Assembly (NCBI GenBank): GCA_032718475.1
Contig: JAUCBJ010002267.1
Location: 1 to 32,695 of the forward strand
Reading direction: 5' to 3'
Length of the DNA: 32,695 nt
Source: Nemertoderma westbladi
Taxonomy: Eukaryota; Xenacoelomorpha; Nemertodermatida; Nemertodermatidae
The position numbers were made by a program, and so were the translations under genes. Below are positions 10,433-20,419 of the stretch, piece after piece (position 1 is the first letter of the stretch; each line of letters begins with the position of its first letter). The notes beneath the pieces are model-generated. The model had not been told where the DNA came from. It was given only the letters and a program-made list of their open reading frames with translations, and made no database searches.

Positions 10433-10726
10433 ACGCCGTCCGCGCAAGAAAGACTAACTGTTTAGAGTATTTACGTATATTAGAAACTGTGATTTTGTAT
10501 ATTTCATAGACTCAAATCCCATTTTCTGGGAGCGGTGTAAAAGCTTCTGTGGGATATAACTGGCCCTTTTGCTTCGCAATCCAGTTTCCCCCCAGGCGCT
10601 GGAATACTCTAAAAAGGGTTCTCTAACTGTATATATATTCCCCTCGCCCGCAAGGTACCTTTACAGGTGTTTTAACGGACATAAAAGTCATTCTGCTATA
10701 TACGTGTTTTAGCGGACATGGTAAGG
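10433..10726 (+). other. Region between accessory frame and 3' LTR
   Basis: No gene is seen. It has a C-rich stretch with cagtttccccccaggcgctgg, and two related words, tgttttaacggacat (10667) and tgttttagcggacat (10705), just before the visible LTR start. Either could be the true TG start of the LTR, because the left copy is truncated by the window. A purine run aaaaaggg (10611-10618) is the only weak polypurine-tract candidate. Confidence 0.4.
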
Positions 10727-11787
10727 CAAAAAACCCGCAATACGGCAAATACTTTTACACAGCTTAGCCGTGATGATTCAGATTACGACATCTAACAGCT
10801 GGTTGCTTAAATGGAAACAGCCATTGGACGCATGGTTCTTTGTTTGGCTTCAGCCAATCAGAGCGATTCTCTCTGTCGATGTGGAGCTTTGAGCCGATCA
10901 TACTGGGATTGTTCAGTCTTACAGTTTTTTACTGATACTTTGTTGTTATTGCTGTCTAAGCCAGAAACAACGGCTCTAGAAAGAAACATTAGTAGGCTTA
11001 AGATTATAGAGCGTATGACTGTTATCGGTTCATAACAACTCACATATCGGTCCATATCAGTGCATATCATATCTTAACCTACCGTCTTAATGTTTTACTG
11101 TTGTCATATCTTATATCAGTGGATTGAATATTATTTGGAGAACATTTATAAAGAACCCAAATTTCCCAATTTTCTTGATACACTACAGGTTTAGAGAGGC
11201 GGGTTATATATATAGCGATTGCGACTTATATTATTGTGGTGTGTATTGAATTTAATGCTATTTGATAAGCCCTACATGAGTCCGTTGCTATTCTCTTTAT
11301 ATATGATAAAATTCATTGACGGTCGGCAAATTAGTGAGCAGTATTGTGCGTTACCGGTAGTGTGCATGATTGTGGCTGATAACTAAGCATTTCCTAAAGA
11401 ATGCGCCTCATACGTGAATCATAAGCCTTACCGACTTACCGTTGTGATTAGTATAATTCATATCTCTGTTTACTTAGATAGAGCGCCACGTCCTAAAAGG
11501 AACTGTTAATATTTCCCGAAAGTGAATAATATTAGTCAGAAATTAATTATTGATGATCAATCGAATAATACAATACCGTAAGCTTCACTGCAATAATAAT
11601 CTAAGCCGACAGAATCCAGTCTCCCGGGATTATCCAGCGGGTGAGTGGACGCGCACTAGGCTGGCTTCTGCTAATGTTGTGTTTATTGGTATTAAATATT
11701 TGTCATCTTCTAAAGTATATTTGTAAACCAAAAGACATATAAATTTTGGCAGGTTAAACTGCTAAAGGTCTTCAAAAGCGCGTACAA
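10727..11787 (+). repeat. 3' LTR
   Basis: Direct copy of bases 1-1060 with five substitutions and one added T. It ends in gcgcgtacaa, after which the two copies diverge (taacagag after the left copy, aaaagtaa after this one). The true 5' boundary may lie up to a few tens of bases further left, since the window cuts the left LTR. Confidence 0.95.
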
Positions 11788-11789
11788 AA

Positions 11790-12070
11790 AGTAAATTTTC
11801 TTCGGCCGCTCGGCCACGGATTACGCACAAAGTCTGACGACTTATTTCCAGTGCGGTCCCCCCAGAACTTTACTCCCCAGAGGAAACTCAGTACTCATTT
11901 AGCTACCACTTAAGGATGCAAGGCAGAGATGCGCCCTGTCTGGTCCCTTTAAAGCATTCCTGCCGAAACGAAAACTGCCCTGGCCCATGTAAGGATCGAA
12001 CCCACGACCTACAGGAGATGTGAATTCAATGCAACCACTACACCAAGGTGGAACCTTTGGTGTAGTAACC
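11790..12070 (-). mobile_element. tRNA-derived SINE
   Basis: On the minus strand an A box TGGTGTAGTGGTTGC (12045-12031) is followed 42 bases later by a B box GGGTTCGATCC (12003-11993), the split RNA polymerase III promoter of a tRNA. Beyond the tRNA-like part comes an unrelated body with cagacagggcgcatctctgc, tttaaaggg and aaatgagtact. The tRNA-like head does not close into a full cloverleaf with a CCA end, so this is a SINE rather than a tRNA gene. Exact ends and target duplication were not resolved. It lies directly against the LTR end. Confidence 0.75.
12037..12066. repeat. 10-bp stem-loop at the SINE head
   Basis: actacaccaa (12037-12046) and ttggtgtagt (12057-12066) are perfect inverted repeats around a 10-base loop. 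The left arm is part of the SINE A box, so the right arm looks like a second, inverted copy of the A-box core. Confidence 0.8.
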
Positions 12071-12399
12071 TAAGAGCATTCCTTAATTAGAAATTCTACA
12101 CATAAAAATAACACAGACAGACTTTTACAGTTCCTCTGTCTGCCGCTAGGGGGCGAATAATCAGAGCTCCAGTTAATCGAGCTTAGCACGGTTTAATTTA
12201 CTGCAGGTTCAATGAAGGGTACAAAAGAGATCAATACCTTTGCTATTTTCTTCTTTTTCTTTACTCCTCCAACATATTAATAATCTGTTTCTGGGATAAT
12301 AAAATAATATTTTGATGTAGGGTATTTAATATTGGTTCCTAAAATTGTTTGTAAAAATACTTCGTATCTGCCAAGAAATAATTAGGCCTACAGTACAGT
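12071..12399. other. Non-coding spacer
   Basis: No gene, repeat or RNA signal is recognised. It contains a pyrimidine-rich stretch ttttcttctttttctttactcc and ordinary AT-rich sequence. Confidence 0.5.
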
Positions 12400-12679
12400 A
12401 CCAAAGACAGGGCTGGATTTAGAGTGGTGGGTAGCCTGGGGCCGGGTCAGTGGTGGGGGGCCTGGGTCTGGGCTCAACTGTATGGGGTTTGCACATACGG
12501 CGCCGATGACTTCTCACAGACAATACTATACTGATACATACATTTTCTCTCGTTTTTATTACCCTAACTTTGCAAATATTATTATTTATTGCTATTTATT
12601 TATCCTATTTATTGCAAATTGGCCTATGTACCTTTCAAAAAAACCTGAATGTAGATGTAAATATATTAGTAGGGATGTT

Positions 12680-12965
12680 AGTCAGGAAATGTTTGTTAAT
12701 TTCCGGAACTTTCCTATAAACTTTTCCGGAAATTTCCTATACATTTCCGGAAAATTCCAATTTTATTAATTATTTTGTTTAGCACATTCTGAAAAAAAAC
12801 ATAGAAAAACACAAGTAGTGTAAACGCTAGAAACAAGGGATTCCTGCTTAGATATATGTTTAGGTGGTTCGTTGTCTTGTCTCTTGTGGTCATAACTACG
12901 GATGAAATATACTTTTCCAGAAATTTTCGGAAATTTCCTTGAAAAACTTATTTCAGGAAAACTAT
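12680..12965. repeat. Repeated ttccggaaa words inside the hAT-like element
   Basis: Words such as ttccggaaatttcc, ttccggaaaattcc and, inverted, ttttcggaaatttcc recur in two clusters (12700-12760 and 12915-12960). Each is near-palindromic, which is why weak open frames appear on both strands here; these frames are artefacts of the repeat, not genes. Confidence 0.65.
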
Positions 12966-13002
12966 ACACCATGTCCTGGAATATAGTGTCGTTATTCAGG
13001 TA

Positions 13003-13017
13003 CCCCCCCCCCCCCCC
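13003..13017 (+). repeat. Poly-C tract (15)
   Basis: Fifteen C in a row, ten bases after the word tcctggaatatagtgtcgtt. Confidence 0.97.
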
Positions 13018-13350
13018 ATTTTTCTACAAATCGTAATGAAATTGCATGAAACTTGAAACAGAGATAGCTCCTTGCTGGGTGAGCCAGAATTTTTATTTTC
13101 GCTTTCATTCTTTAGCTACAAGCGTTTGAAAAAGGTGTCTCCGGAGATATTTCACAGGTCACAGTGCAATCATTCTTCAACCTTATATGTAGTGATTTGA
13201 TGGTACCAATAGAAAGGTGCCCATGCAAGGATTCCAAATCTGTAAAAACATTTTAATTTGGTTGAGAAATAACTGAGATATTGGCGTTCGAATTTTGCAT
13301 GTATTTGCTTCCCCTGCACGCCATTTATTATATTTAATAAATACACAATG

Positions 13351-13455
13351 TTCTAGAACATTTTGTTTATTCCATACGTAGCTGGGCAACAATGCAATGC
13401 CTCTTTAATTTATACTATTACGTAGCTATTCATCGATAAACAAAATGTTCTAGAA
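13351..13455. repeat. Perfect 20-bp inverted repeat with 65-base loop
   Basis: ttctagaacattttgtttat at 13351-13370 is the exact reverse complement of 13436-13455. The loop has two tacgtagct words. It may be the ends of a tiny miniature element within the hAT-like element, or simply a hairpin; no target duplication was seen. Confidence 0.9.
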
Positions 13456-13753
13456 TATGGTATTTTTATAGAATAAAATAGCTACATATTAGACGTGGAA
13501 ATGAGAAATTTGAAGCATCTTCCTGTTTATATCAGTATAAAAGCATCTGATCAAAAAATGCAAGAATAGAAAGTGAAAAAAATATAATTTCATAACATAC
13601 AAAAATATTTAATGTTTTTCACACAAACTTTTTGGTTTTGTTTTTCATATATTTTGGGAAAAATAAGTGTGAATAATAATTCAAATGTTCCCCATGTTCC
13701 GTTTCAGTTCGGTTTTGGTTCGGCCCCTCTATACTGTAGTTCGGCCGATCATT

Positions 13754-14445
13754 TAAAGTCCTCAGCAAGTCTCTGATCGGATGAGCATAAGCTCAAAGGA
13801 TGGTATGCTTGAGCATGTGGACGACTTCTGTTACCTGGGATCATGGATCCGGAAGTCAGGTGAGGACCTTCGAATACGTAAGGGAAAGGCATGGGCAGCC
13901 TTGAATAGGCTTTCCAGGATTTGGAAGTCACCGAGAATTAATCGAAAACTTAAGGTCCGATTATTTAGAGCAGCAGTAGTTCCAGTACTCCTCTACGGGA
14001 GTCCATGCTGGGCTCTAACTGCTGAGGACACCAAATCTCTGGATGGCACATTCACAAGAATGCTACGCCGGGTTCATTGTGTCAAGTACAATGCACACAT
14101 CTCCAACCAGACACTATATAACATTGGAGGTGTCTCATTGATTCCCCCAAGCTTGACACTAGAACAAAATCGCCTCCGCTTTGCAGGACATTGCTTTCGC
14201 CGTGAGGACCAGCCAGTGCATAATCTTGTACTTTGGCAGCCTCATGGAGTGAATAAGCATGGTGGACAGCCCATGACTTTCTTGAGACGCATCTTAAAGG
14301 ACACTGGCCTTAAAGATGCGGATGATTTAGCAAATGTCATGGGTGATAGGGAGTTGTGGCGGTGCAATTTTGTTGACAAGCCGGCACAGCATTCTTAAAA
14401 ATGCAGCTGCAATGCAGCATGCCGATCCTAGTAGTAGTAGTAGTA
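13754..14445 (+). mobile_element. 5'-truncated non-LTR retrotransposon (copy 1), nested in the hAT-like element
   Basis: A perfect 11-bp duplication ggccgatcatt (13743-13753 and 14446-14456) brackets 692 bp. The insert carries the end of a reverse-transcriptase polyprotein and closes with a (tag)n tail, as expected for target-primed insertion of a 5'-truncated element. The tail is preceded by gcagctgcaatgcagcatgcc. Confidence 0.9.
13757..14398 (+). pseudogene. C-terminal end of a non-LTR retrotransposon reverse transcriptase
   Basis: About 213 codons open without lesion, from the truncation point to taa. Recognisable motifs are DFCYLGSWI near the start, then KAWAALNRLSRIWKSPRI, LYGSPCWALT, KSLDGTFTRMLRRV, and RLRFAGHCFR. 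These belong to the thumb and post-catalytic C-terminus of a common animal non-LTR family; the catalytic YADD/FADD box lies upstream of the truncation. I cannot assign the clade with certainty. The intact frame suggests recent insertion. A second copy lies at 26052-26618, with about eight differences across about 560 bases. Confidence 0.85.
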
Positions 14446-14516
14446 GGCCGATCATTATAGTTGTGGGATCGTGGTGGGGGGCCCCCGGTTGTGGGGGTCT
14501 GGGGCATCGGCCCCTT

Positions 14517-14541
14517 CCCCCCCCCCCCCCCCCCCCCCCCC
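14517..14541 (+). repeat. Poly-C tract (25) at the right end of the hAT-like element
   Basis: Twenty-five C in a row, running into the first base of the right terminal inverted repeat. Weak frames that cross it on either strand encode only Pro or Gly runs and are not genes. Confidence 0.97.
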
Positions 14542-14563
14542 TAAATACGGCCCTGACCAAAGA

Positions 14564-15730
14564 TATCAAACAATTAGATACTGTATAAAACATTACGGAA
14601 AAATTACATTAGACTTCGAAAGATGCTTCAATTAATACTGTAGTGTATTCTACAGCTACTTAAAGTTTTATAGCCCAGATCACCAATATACAGTATCGAA
14701 TTGAATTAAAAAAGGAATTGGTAGCGTTTATCAATCATAAATTAATTAACGTAAATTTGGCACACGTTTCGGTAACTTATATTATGTAACCCTAATACGG
14801 TCTACTCAAGTGTAAGTAATTTAATGATTTGTCAACAACAATCACACAAATGAAATAGCTCAATCGTACAGTAGGCATACAGTATGCAACTGCGTACTTA
14901 AACCCGACCTGACCTGCCACAACAAATGAATAATGTTGGCCTACACACTACAGTTTCTATCGGTATTTATACCGAAAATGAGCCTGATGCACACACAGTA
15001 GGCCTACAACTGTGTACAGTTTTAACTACTGTATTATACTGTCACAGAGTAGGTTTCTCAAGTTACATATTTTTTTGGCGAGCCCAATCAAGAATTAATT
15101 ACTGTATAAGTTTATTATTGTACTTGATTGAGTGATTGAAACAACAACGGGTATATACGCTAACTCTCGCAAAAGCTTGAACTGTATTATTATAAGCGCA
15201 CGATGCGCGTGTATTTAAATCGGTGACGGGATTAGCGCCAATTTGTGATGATTCTTATCAACGCAACAAAATTGCAATCTAATTCCCCCCGCATTGTTTA
15301 AGATTTTGAAGGGAATATTGATTTATACGGTACATATATACATAATTTATTACAACTTTCGAGTAATGAAAACAAGTATATAAAATTACCACATAGTGAT
15401 CTTAACGTAATTTATGAGTTATACAGTACGCGACACTTTTGTTGTCCTTTTATACGATTACGGCAACAAAACTCATCCATGAATTCTACAGAATGGCATG
15501 AGTTACTGTTACTGTACATCCTCGAACTGCCTTAACTCTAGACTACGAGTAGAAGAAATTTCCAAAAATTGGGACAATTGAACAAGTGTATGAGTGTTCC
15601 GCTGTAACAGACTAATACGACAGTACAGTACAGTCGCACTGTAGCTTGAAGCGTGAAACAACTGTGTTAGGCTAGTGCGTAGTTATTTTAATTTAATAAG
15701 AAGGTGTCATGAATTAATAGAGTGGTGATG
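14564..15730. other. Non-coding AT-rich stretch
   Basis: No gene is seen. Short words such as acagtaggcctac and tactgta recur, as they do across the window. Confidence 0.5.
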
Positions 15731-15736
15731 TGTGAT

Positions 15737-15905
15737 TTATTATTAGTAATCGAAAGTAAGATTAAAAGTAAAAATTTCATTTTTTTATCAATATATACTA
15801 AAAGAGCACCAAAAGTGCAAGTAGCACTTTTTTCAAACGTGGTAAATTGGCCATACAGTTTGGCTACTGAGATTTTAGAATGTGCTGATTTCATTGGGAA
15901 GGTTT
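15737..15905 (+). repeat. Left arm of an inverted repeat pair
   Basis: Resembles, in reverse complement, 20233-20415. Shared landmarks in order: attattagtaatcgaaagt, actaaaagagcaccaaaa, aa(t)ttggcc, agtttggctactg, aatgtgctgatt and aaggttt. I estimate identity at about three quarters. The arms may be two copies of one interspersed family in opposite orientation, or the ends of a decayed element of about 4.7 kb. Confidence 0.75.
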
Positions 15906-15989
15906 ATTCCTCTACATCAAACATATCGAAGAGTTGTGTACTATAACAACATAGGCATGTTGTTATATTAGTTTATTAGTCAGATATTT

Positions 15990-16690
15990 GCGCCCCTGGA
16001 TCGCGAAAAAACAAGTAGTGGGAATATGATAATTAAAAATCACCACGAAAACAAATTGATTTTATGACCATGTGATTTTTTGTGATGCTGATCACGAATA
16101 TGACATTTGAAAATATCGCACCTTGTTGATTACGGCTTTTTTGGATACGTGTCAATGTGCGGCACGAAAAATACAAGTAGCACAAATTTCATAATGAAAA
16201 ATCATTACCAAATCTGATTTTATAACATTTGGGGTTTGTTGAGATGCTGATCACGATTATGACACTCATAAATATCGTATTATCCATCCAACCAAATTTG
16301 ATTTTTTCCCTTTGAAATTTCATGATACTTGAATTTTTCGCCCACCAGACAAACACGAAAAACGATAGTTGCGTTACCACGAATTATTTTTAACGAGTTG
16401 TATCGTGATTAGCGACCTTGAAAACCAGTTTAGTTTCAGAATTACCAAACCAAAGTCAAAATTAAACAGTTTCAAATGTTAGCTAATTGTACTTTTCGTT
16501 TTGGAGCACCAAAATGGCACCAAAACCGGGTTTGCACATACCAGAAATATTTATAACTACTGTCATCGCGATCAGCTACCTCGAAAGCCGGTATACGTTT
16601 AGAATTATCAAACCAAGCACAAAATGTTTAGTTTGACAATTTTTTACTTGTACTTTTCATCCTGGGGGTCAAAATCAGAAAATCCCCCCC
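15990..16690 (+). repeat. Decayed tandem repeat with a period near 160 bp
   Basis: gatgctgatcacga at 16084 recurs at 16243 (offset 159), and agaattaccaaacca at 16439 recurs in altered form at 16601 (offset 162). cacgaaaaa(t)acaagtag-like words recur with similar spacing. Three to four old units are likely. The phrase gagcaccaaaa at 16503 links it to the inverted repeat family at 15737 and 20233. Confidence 0.6.
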
Positions 16691-16701
16691 CCCCCCCCCC
16701 C
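16684..16701 (+). repeat. Poly-C tract (18)
   Basis: Eighteen C in a row at the end of the decayed 160-bp repeat block. Confidence 0.97.
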
Positions 16702-17805
16702 ACTGGCCAATTAATTACTGTAGTAATATAGACCGTATAGCCCGGGCCAGATAGCAGATAGTGTTAAACGTACCGCTAACATAGAGTAGAGTAAAATAAT
16801 CAAATCATGAAACGACACTATATTCCAGGATAGTTAATAATAATTCCCCTAAATAATATCAGTTCTTCATTATATTGAAGTCGTAATATTATTAATTTAT
16901 CTCAGCATATCTATTATGTATCAATTACCTTTGTCTATTAAATCCAAGATCGTAAGAATGAACACTGTTAAGCTGGCCACGCATATTGTCTTACTTGAGA
17001 TCCTCCGAAAGGGCTGATATGTCTTCGGGGATTCAGATAGGAGTCCCGTTGGTTTGGGCAGGAAAATAAACCTAGCATGATGATTCTTAAATAATAACCG
17101 GACCCTCCAAGCCAAAGTCGAGCAGTAGCTTCATTTCTAGATCAGATAAAGAACTAATTTTACTCTCCTTCATGAATTTCGATAAACGATGGACGGTATA
17201 TTCTTTTTACTGTCGGTCTCTGAGGAATTTGAGGCATTTATAGCACACTGAAGTCAGAACAGACTCCGGCACTCCGGGTTTACTGAATATATCAGTATAT
17301 CGCCCGTTGAAATGTACAAATGTTAGTGGTAGGCCCTGGTGTCATCTGATCTAAAAAAGCCCTGACTAGTCGAACTAAGTGCCACACTGTAGACCGAGCG
17401 AACGAGAGTCATCTACAGTATACACACAGCACTTTCCAACTATAACTGCTACGACCTCCCCTCCATACAGATTCCGATACTATGTCCAGATTAGATTAGG
17501 CCCCCGCCCCCGTGGCTGCCAGCCCGTGTAGAGAGAGGTGATAATAAATAGTCAAATAAATACAGGTAATCAGGTAATGTAATAATGATAAGGCATTGAT
17601 GCCTAACACAGTAATGTAATGTCTAACGCAGTAGTGCAGTGCAATGCAAATACCACACGTTCGTGGGGCCTTCGCGCAGCACGAGGTCCAGTTATGAGAT
17701 ACAAATTAAAATTAAGCGACTGTATCACAAAATCAGGTTTTGAGAAATTTACCCACACCACCAATCAATCAAAGAAAGGGGGACAGTACGTGTTCACCCC
17801 TTTTA
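16702..17805. other. Non-coding stretch with a second copy of a 20-mer
   Basis: aacgacactatattccagga at 16811-16830 is the exact reverse complement of 12974-12993. No gene is firmly supported. A minus-strand frame at 16921-17115 ends near a splice-donor-like gtaatt but was not accepted. Confidence 0.5.
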
Positions 17806-17807
17806 AT

Positions 17808-17822
17808 CCCCCCCCCCCCCCC
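17808..17822 (+). repeat. Poly-C tract (15)
   Basis: Fifteen C in a row. The plus-strand frame at 17619-18068 that crosses it and the next C run encodes only low-complexity Pro stretches between unremarkable sequence and is not accepted as a gene. Confidence 0.95.
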
Positions 17823-18003
17823 ACCCTTCTCAACCACCAATACATAACCGTGACATCTACCACCCACGGAAGGGTAGAACGAACTTATTTCCAATCGCAC
17901 GTTAAATATGCAAAGCCAGGTGGTGTATATGAATATAATCAACGCCGTACTCGTCTTAATTATTATAAGCGTCGTTCAATCGTTGCGCTCGTCCAGAGTA
18001 AGT

Positions 18004-18025
18004 CCCCCCCCCCCCCCCCCCCCCC
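18004..18025 (+). repeat. Poly-C tract (22)
   Basis: Twenty-two C in a row, 145 bases before a run of 23 G (18171-18193); the two could pair as a long stem. Confidence 0.97.
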
Positions 18026-18170
18026 TATCAGAAAGATTTACTCAACAAAAAATAGTGTAAATAAATAAACAACTACAAGGATAAGAGGTCATGTGTAGGA
18101 AAGCTAATCAGACGATACCTTTACTAATATATTGAGCTGCATTGATCTATACATAGTAATGTTGGGTGAT

Positions 18171-18193
18171 GGGGGGGGGGGGGGGGGGGGGGG
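18171..18193 (+). repeat. Poly-G tract (23)
   Basis: Twenty-three G in a row, followed by gtgaggggtagggggtgtctgggtggg, a G-rich stretch able in principle to form a quadruplex. It is the only long G run on the plus strand; the other six tracts are C. Confidence 0.97.
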
Positions 18194-19965
18194 TGAGGGG
18201 TAGGGGGTGTCTGGGTGGGTTGTTAGTATTAGGGTGCACAATATCGACGCACGCGCAGGAATGTGTTGATGTTTAATAGCACCGCATTCCCGCGTTAGAA
18301 AGCATCCCCAATTGGAATAAATAAATAAATTAAACGCGTTTCGTTGTGTTCCTCGACTTATATTATTCTCTCCACGGACGAGTTATTAGCTGCTAGACAG
18401 GTAGACCTAGTCCCCCACAACAACGGTCATACCTTCAATCAATCAATCAATTGAGCTCATATGAGCTCGTATATTAGTTTTATTTATAAATTGAAATCTC
18501 ACGAATTAATAGGCCTATTAGCTGATTAGTGAACTATCATATGTTAGACCATATATATATATTATATATTGGACCTTATCAAAATAGCGGTTGTACTGGG
18601 GCGGTATATGTTGTTCTCTAACCCACTGCAAGCGCATTTGAGGGGCCGGTATGTTTTAATAACTTCTGGTACAACGGGATGCAGTATTACAGCGCCAAGT
18701 AGATTTAATCTGATCAGAATATTCCGGACGCTAAGTTCATGTCATTCCCGATAAGTCGGGACTTTACAAAACTCGTGGATAAAACCGCGTGTAGCAGAGA
18801 GCAGATAAATTGGGTTAAATTGCAAAACAGAATAATATGGAACTGTAAGTGGAACTGCGGCGATTTGGGTTTTTTTGTTATGGTGAATAGTCAGCCTGTC
18901 CGCGATATGTTCAGCTGCCCTTTTTAATGGGTTGCAGGTACAAATGAAATACACATTGCAGTTACTAAAATAAAAGTGGCGCATATTATTGTACATTTAC
19001 AACAACAATTATATAAATGCAATATGCCTGATCCCTATTAATGTACTTTGTACCGCCAATTCTGTAATTCAATAACGCAAAGCCGCGTTTACTGTACAGC
19101 AGCACGTAATATATTTGATACTTATTATACTAACTAAACTAACAAACCGCAAGGCCTACTTACCGAAATAAATTAACTTTCAGTTAAATACAATATACTT
19201 GTTTGCTCTGTAAAAATTTTAATTAAAAACAATCCTGCCATTTAATATACCTAATTAGCATGGTTGCGTAAGCAGTATGAATTGGAATGAAATTGTGAAA
19301 TAATTTATTTAAACTATTATGTACATTTAGATTAAATAATAATACAGTAAGTTGGCCTACAGAAATAAACATTGATATTCGGAACAGTAAAACAATTATT
19401 TATTTCATTCATTCAACTAACCAGAGAGACTCATAGCTCCAGTGAATATTAACATCCCGACGTTACTTTAGTAATAATATTAATGTCATTGAACCCGATA
19501 CACACACACCTCCAATCAGCCAGTTCAATGGAGAGTGAGTGAATGGATGGCTACTAGCAGCAGCAGCAGTCTGCCTCTTACAAGCAAGGCTGACTGAATA
19601 CCTCAAGTGTTGCTGGGAATCAAGCCAACTTGGATGTTAACCAATAAATGAGCAGTATTTAATGAGAATACATTTTTTATGCCGGTTTAATTACTTTAGA
19701 TCAATTAAAGACACGATTATTAAAGCAAATCACTTGAACTAATTAAAAACTATAATAGAATGGAGTATGCGGATTACATCTGTATATTTTTTAAGTATAA
19801 TTATTGAAGTCTTATACTGTAAAACAATTAATTTCCTTTAAAAGGCAGGTTGAAAATGGTGTTTTTACCGTAATCAACTTAATTAACTAATTAACTGCTA
19901 TTATCTTAGCTTCTCGAAGGCCACACGGAAATTCTACTTGGAAAATTTCTAAACTTTTGCCATAC
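18194..19965. other. Non-coding stretch
   Basis: No gene is accepted. Small items: (aata) run near 18320, a perfect palindrome gagctcatatgagctc at 18453-18468, an AT dinucleotide run near 18553-18568, and (cag)4 near 19557. Short open frames on both strands at 18739-18996 overlap one another and lack recognisable features. Confidence 0.5.
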
Positions 19966-20130
19966 AACATGTGTACCAAGTTTGGATAGATTTCATCAAA
20001 GATTGGCCGAGTTATTAACGTTTAAAATTGAACACGACAGAACGACAGAACGACAGAACGACAGGTTGATTAATGGTACCACTACGCTAAGGCTCACTCA
20101 CTTCGTGGCTCGCCCCACATACAGAATAAT
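19965..20130. repeat. Dispersed-repeat-like block with an acgacaga microsatellite
   Basis: catgtgtaccaagtttggat followed by a degenerate stretch, then four acgacaga-like units (20034-20062), then ggctcactcacttcgtggctcg. The order 'accaagtttgg.. then a short tandem of acgacag/acagacag' resembles a pattern widely scattered in marine invertebrate genomes. That comparison is from memory, so the family is not named. Confidence 0.4.
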
Positions 20131-20232
20131 TCACTACATTATCGCACCAGTACCAGAAATAGAAGTGCACTAGTTGGCACTTAGAATTTTCGACTGAAAC
20201 ATTGGCCATTTTTGAAAATACCACAATTTTAT

Positions 20233-20415
20233 AAACCTTGCCAATGGAATCAGCACATTATAAAACCCCAGTAGCCAAACTATACGGCCAAATTACCACT
20301 TTTGGCTATTTGAAAATTTCGAGTTACTTGTAATTTTGGTGCTCTTTTAGTGTCTATTATAAAATAAACAATGAAGATTTTATTCTAAATTCACTTTCGA
20401 TTACTAATAATTAAT
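20233..20415 (-). repeat. Right arm of an inverted repeat pair
   Basis: Reverse-complement relative of 15737-15905; see that entry for landmarks. Similarity fades on both sides of the arm, inward and outward. Confidence 0.75.
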
Positions 20416-20419
20416 TCGA

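Larger units (their letters stand above)
1..11787 (+). mobile_element. BEL/Pao-like LTR retrotransposon, internally deleted
   Basis: The element is bounded by two near-identical direct repeats of about 1.06 kb, and its gag, zinc knuckles and protease have the order and motifs of the BEL/Pao class. The left LTR is cut by the window edge, so the left end and target duplication cannot be seen. Internal order: leader with tandem repeats, gag in two overlapping frames, protease, a scar where reverse transcriptase, RNase H and integrase should be, then 3.3 kb with an extra reading frame. Without a polymerase or integrase it cannot move by itself, yet the LTRs differ by only about 0.5 percent, so the insertion is young. 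Movement in trans by an intact relative is an inference. Confidence 0.9.
12408..14555. mobile_element. hAT-like non-autonomous DNA transposon
   Basis: Terminal inverted repeats cagggctggatttag (12408-12422) and ctaaatacggccctg (14541-14555) match at 13 of 15 positions and have the cagggc..g start typical of hAT elements. They are flanked by a perfect 8-bp target duplication accaaaga (12400-12407 and 14556-14563), the length hAT transposases make. Subterminal parts are G-rich on the left and C-rich on the right. No transposase frame is present. Subtracting the nested retrotransposon and its duplicated target leaves about 1445 bp, so the element must have been moved in trans. Confidence 0.9.

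Noticed and set aside
11985-12050. True tRNA gene on the minus strand
   Set aside because: A and B boxes are good, but the stems do not complete a tRNA and a SINE body follows.
12482-12972. Frames within the ttccggaaa-rich part of the hAT-like element
   Set aside because: They reflect near-palindromic repeats read on both strands; no transposase motifs are present.
14327-14593. Frames on both strands crossing the 25-C run
   Set aside because: They depend on Pro or Gly homopolymers and span the end of one element and the border of another.
16921-17115. Minus-strand frame with a hydrophobic stretch near its C-terminus, ending near a donor-like gtaatt
   Set aside because: It starts without ATG, is short, lacks a convincing acceptor and matches no family I can name.
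17619-18068. 149-codon plus-strand frame
   Set aside because: Two poly-Pro segments come from poly-C tracts; the rest has no recognisable domain.
18739-18996. Overlapping short frames on both strands
   Set aside because: Neither shows motifs or clear splice borders, and the overlap means at most one could be real.
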